A stretch of DNA of 23,117 bases from an uncultured Synechococcus sp. (GTDB lineage Bacteria > Cyanobacteriota > Cyanobacteriia > PCC-6307 > Cyanobiaceae): contig CALGVO010000124.1 in NCBI GenBank assembly GCA_937930135.1, forward strand, positions 1 to 23,117, written 5' to 3'. Below are positions 21,504-23,117 of this stretch, piece by piece. The translations under genes and the position numbers were made by a program. How positions within the stretch are numbered: the stretch's first letter is position 1; every line of letters begins with the position of its first letter. The notes beneath the pieces are model-generated. The model was given only the letters and a program-made list of their open reading frames with translations. It made no database searches and was not told where the DNA came from.

Positions 21504-23117
21504 CAGCGCACGTCGCAGGTGATCTCCACGTTCAGGGGCTGCACGTTCCAGATCGACTCGCAATACTCCCGGATCGAGCGATCGGAGGAGAAGAAGCCGG
21601 TGCGGGCCGTGTTCAGCAGCGACATCCGGTTCCAGTGCTGGCGATCGTGCCAGGCGCGGCTCACCGCGTCCTGGGCGCGCAGGTAGTCGGCGAAATCCGC
21701 CATCACGAAGAAGGGATCGCTGCCGGTGAGGTTGTCGAGCAACGGCCGGAACAGGTCGCTGTCGCCATTGCTGAAGTGGCCGATCTCCACCAGGCGGACC
21801 GCCTCGGCGAGCTCGGGCAGCGACTGGATCACCTCCCAGGGGCGGTAGCCGCTGCGCCTGAGGGCGCCGATCTCCTCCACCGTTTTGCCGAACAGGAAGA
21901 AGTTCTCACCGCCCACCCGCTCGCGGATCTCCACATTGGCGCCATCGAGGGTGCCGATCGTGAGTGCCCCGTTCATGGCGAACTTCATGTTGCCCGTGCC
22001 GGAGGCCTCCTTGCCGGCGGTGGAGATCTGCTCCGAAAGGTCGGAGGCGGGATACACCTGCTCGCCCAGCTTCACGTTGTAGTCGGGCAGGAACACCACC
22101 CGCAGGCGGCCATCCATATCGGGGTCGGCATTCACCGTTTCGGCGATTCCGTTGATGAAGCGGATGATCAGCTTCGCCATGTAGTAACCCGGGGCGGCCT
22201 TGCCGCCGAAGATCACCGTGCGTGGCGCCATGCCATCGGCCTGGCCGTTCTTGATCCGCAGGTACTGGGTGATCACCTGCAGGGCATTGAGGTGCTGGCG
22301 CTTGTATTCGTGGATGCGCTTCACCTGCACATCGAACAGGCTGGCGGGATCCACCAGCACGCCGGTGTGGCGGTGGATGTAACCCGACAGTTTGCGCTTC
22401 ACCGACAGCTTGGTGGCGCCCCAGTGCTCGAGGAAGCCGGAATCGTGCTGGCGCTCCTCCAGCCGGCGCAGCTGCTCCATGTCGGTGATCCAACCCTCGC
22501 CGATGTGCTCATCGAGCAGCCTGGCCAGCTCGGGGTTCGATAAGGCCACCCAGCGGCGGGGCGTGACGCCGTTGGTCACGTTGGTGAACTTCTCCGGCCA
22601 GAGCTCGGCGAATTCCGGCAGCAGCTGGCTCTTCACCAGGTCGGAGTGGAGGGCGGCCACGCCGTTGACGTGATGGGCGCCGATCGTGGCCAGGTGGGCC
22701 ATGCGCACCGCCTTGCCCCCCTCTTCATCAATGATGGAGAGTTTGCGCTGGATCGCATCGTTGCCCGGATAGCGCAGACGCACCTGCTGCAGGAAGCGAC
22801 GGTTGATCTCGTAGATCAGCTCCAGGTGGCGGGGCAGCAGATCGGCGAACAGGCCCAGATCCCACTTCTCCAGGGCTTCTGGCAGCAGGGTGTGGTTGGT
22901 GTAGGCCACCGAGCGGCTGGTGATGTCCCAGGCCTTGTCCCACTCCAGGTGGCGATCATCGATGAGCAGCCGCATCAGCTCGGCCACGGCGATCGCCGGG
23001 TGGGTGTCGTTGAGCTGAACGGTCCAGTAGTTGGGGAAGTCCTCCACGGCCAGGCCGCGGTGGTCGAGGCTGCGCAGCATGTCCTGCAGGGAGCAGCTCA
23101 CGAAGAAGTGCTGCTGC
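21503..23117 (-). CDS. glgP: Glycogen phosphorylase (N-terminus beyond window edge)
   Basis: 538 C-terminal residues are visible; the frame stays open through the right edge (QQHFFVSCSLQDMLR), and about 300 N-terminal residues lie outside. Family hallmarks are WTVQLNDTHPAIAVAELMRL, AYTNHTLLPEALEKW, HVNGVAALHS, TNVTNGVTPRRW, VQVKRIHEYKRQHLN, GGKAAPGYYMAK, VVFLPDYNV and EASGTGNMKFAMNGALTIG. The last contains the lysine that binds pyridoxal phosphate (codon 21983-21985). The enzyme releases glucose 1-phosphate from glycogen. The stop overlaps the ackA start, so the two genes form an operon. No truncation or missing motif is seen in the visible part. Confidence 0.97.
   Translation of the reverse strand, partial: QQHFFVSCSLQDMLRSLDHRGLAVEDFPNYWTVQLNDTHPAIAVAELMRLLIDDRHLEWDKAWDITSRSVAYTNHTLLPEALEKWDLGLFADLLPRHLELIYEINRRFLQQVRLRYPGNDAIQRKLSIIDEEGGKAVRMAHLATIGAHHVNGVAALHSDLVKSQLLPEFAELWPEKFTNVTNGVTPRRWVALSNPELARLLDEHIGEGWITDMEQLRRLEERQHDSGFLEHWGATKLSVKRKLSGYIHRHTGVLVDPASLFDVQVKRIHEYKRQHLNALQVITQYLRIKNGQADGMAPRTVIFGGKAAPGYYMAKLIIRFINGIAETVNADPDMDGRLRVVFLPDYNVKLGEQVYPASDLSEQISTAGKEASGTGNMKFAMNGALTIGTLDGANVEIRERVGGENFFLFGKTVEEIGALRRSGYRPWEVIQSLPELAEAVRLVEIGHFSNGDSDLFRPLLDNLTGSDPFFVMADFADYLRAQDAVSRAWHDRQHWNRMSLLNTARTGFFSSDRSIREYCESIWNVQPLNVEITCDVR

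Overview
The window looks like a high-GC picocyanobacterial chromosome (Synechococcus/Cyanobium type). This is inferred from an RNase P RNA of the bacterial A type, a glycogen phosphorylase/acetate kinase pair, a Nif11-domain protein, a Uma2-family nuclease and small conserved proteins of cyanobacterial flavour. No species can be named from the sequence alone.

Left part (1-15003): an exopolysaccharide synthesis and export locus. A divergent pair sits at its right end. The Wza-like outer-membrane exporter (13876-15003, +) faces a Wzc-like tyrosine autokinase (11260-13770, -). The autokinase runs by overlapping stop/start codons into a HCX5R phosphatase and a secreted beta-barrel-like protein with WEPV repeats, followed after 38 bp by a GT4 glycosyltransferase. 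In the middle are two plus-strand genes, a TPR protein and a TPR-GT2 fusion. To the left is a tight minus-strand operon: GT2, GT61, a decayed TPR-sulfotransferase, a small RTX-type calcium-binding protein and a PAPS-type sulfotransferase cut by the window edge. Together these suggest a secreted, probably sulfated polysaccharide, broadly like cyanobacterial synechan-type loci. No flippase or polymerase (Wzx/Wzy) is inside the window.

Middle part (15004-18215): an accessory stretch. It holds an 18-G homopolymer just upstream of a lone Nif11-domain gene, a repeat-bearing non-coding stretch, a Uma2 nuclease, a multiply broken IS1182-type transposase, and an amidase_2-type peptidoglycan amidase with an unfamiliar C-terminal half.

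Right part (18425-23117): core genome. It contains a conserved Cys-rich protein, rnpB (minus strand), tRNA-Arg(CCT) starting only 22 bp from the 5' end of rnpB on the other strand, two small unknown proteins, and the ackA-glgP operon, with glgP running off the right edge. Acetate kinase and glycogen phosphorylase point to glycogen breakdown and overflow/fermentative acetate metabolism.

The most interesting items are the autokinase whose tyrosine tail is encoded by an in-frame hexanucleotide repeat with its phosphatase encoded directly downstream, the G18 tract that could act as a length-variable promoter spacer for the Nif11 gene, and the head-to-head rnpB/tRNA arrangement with one shared AT-rich core.
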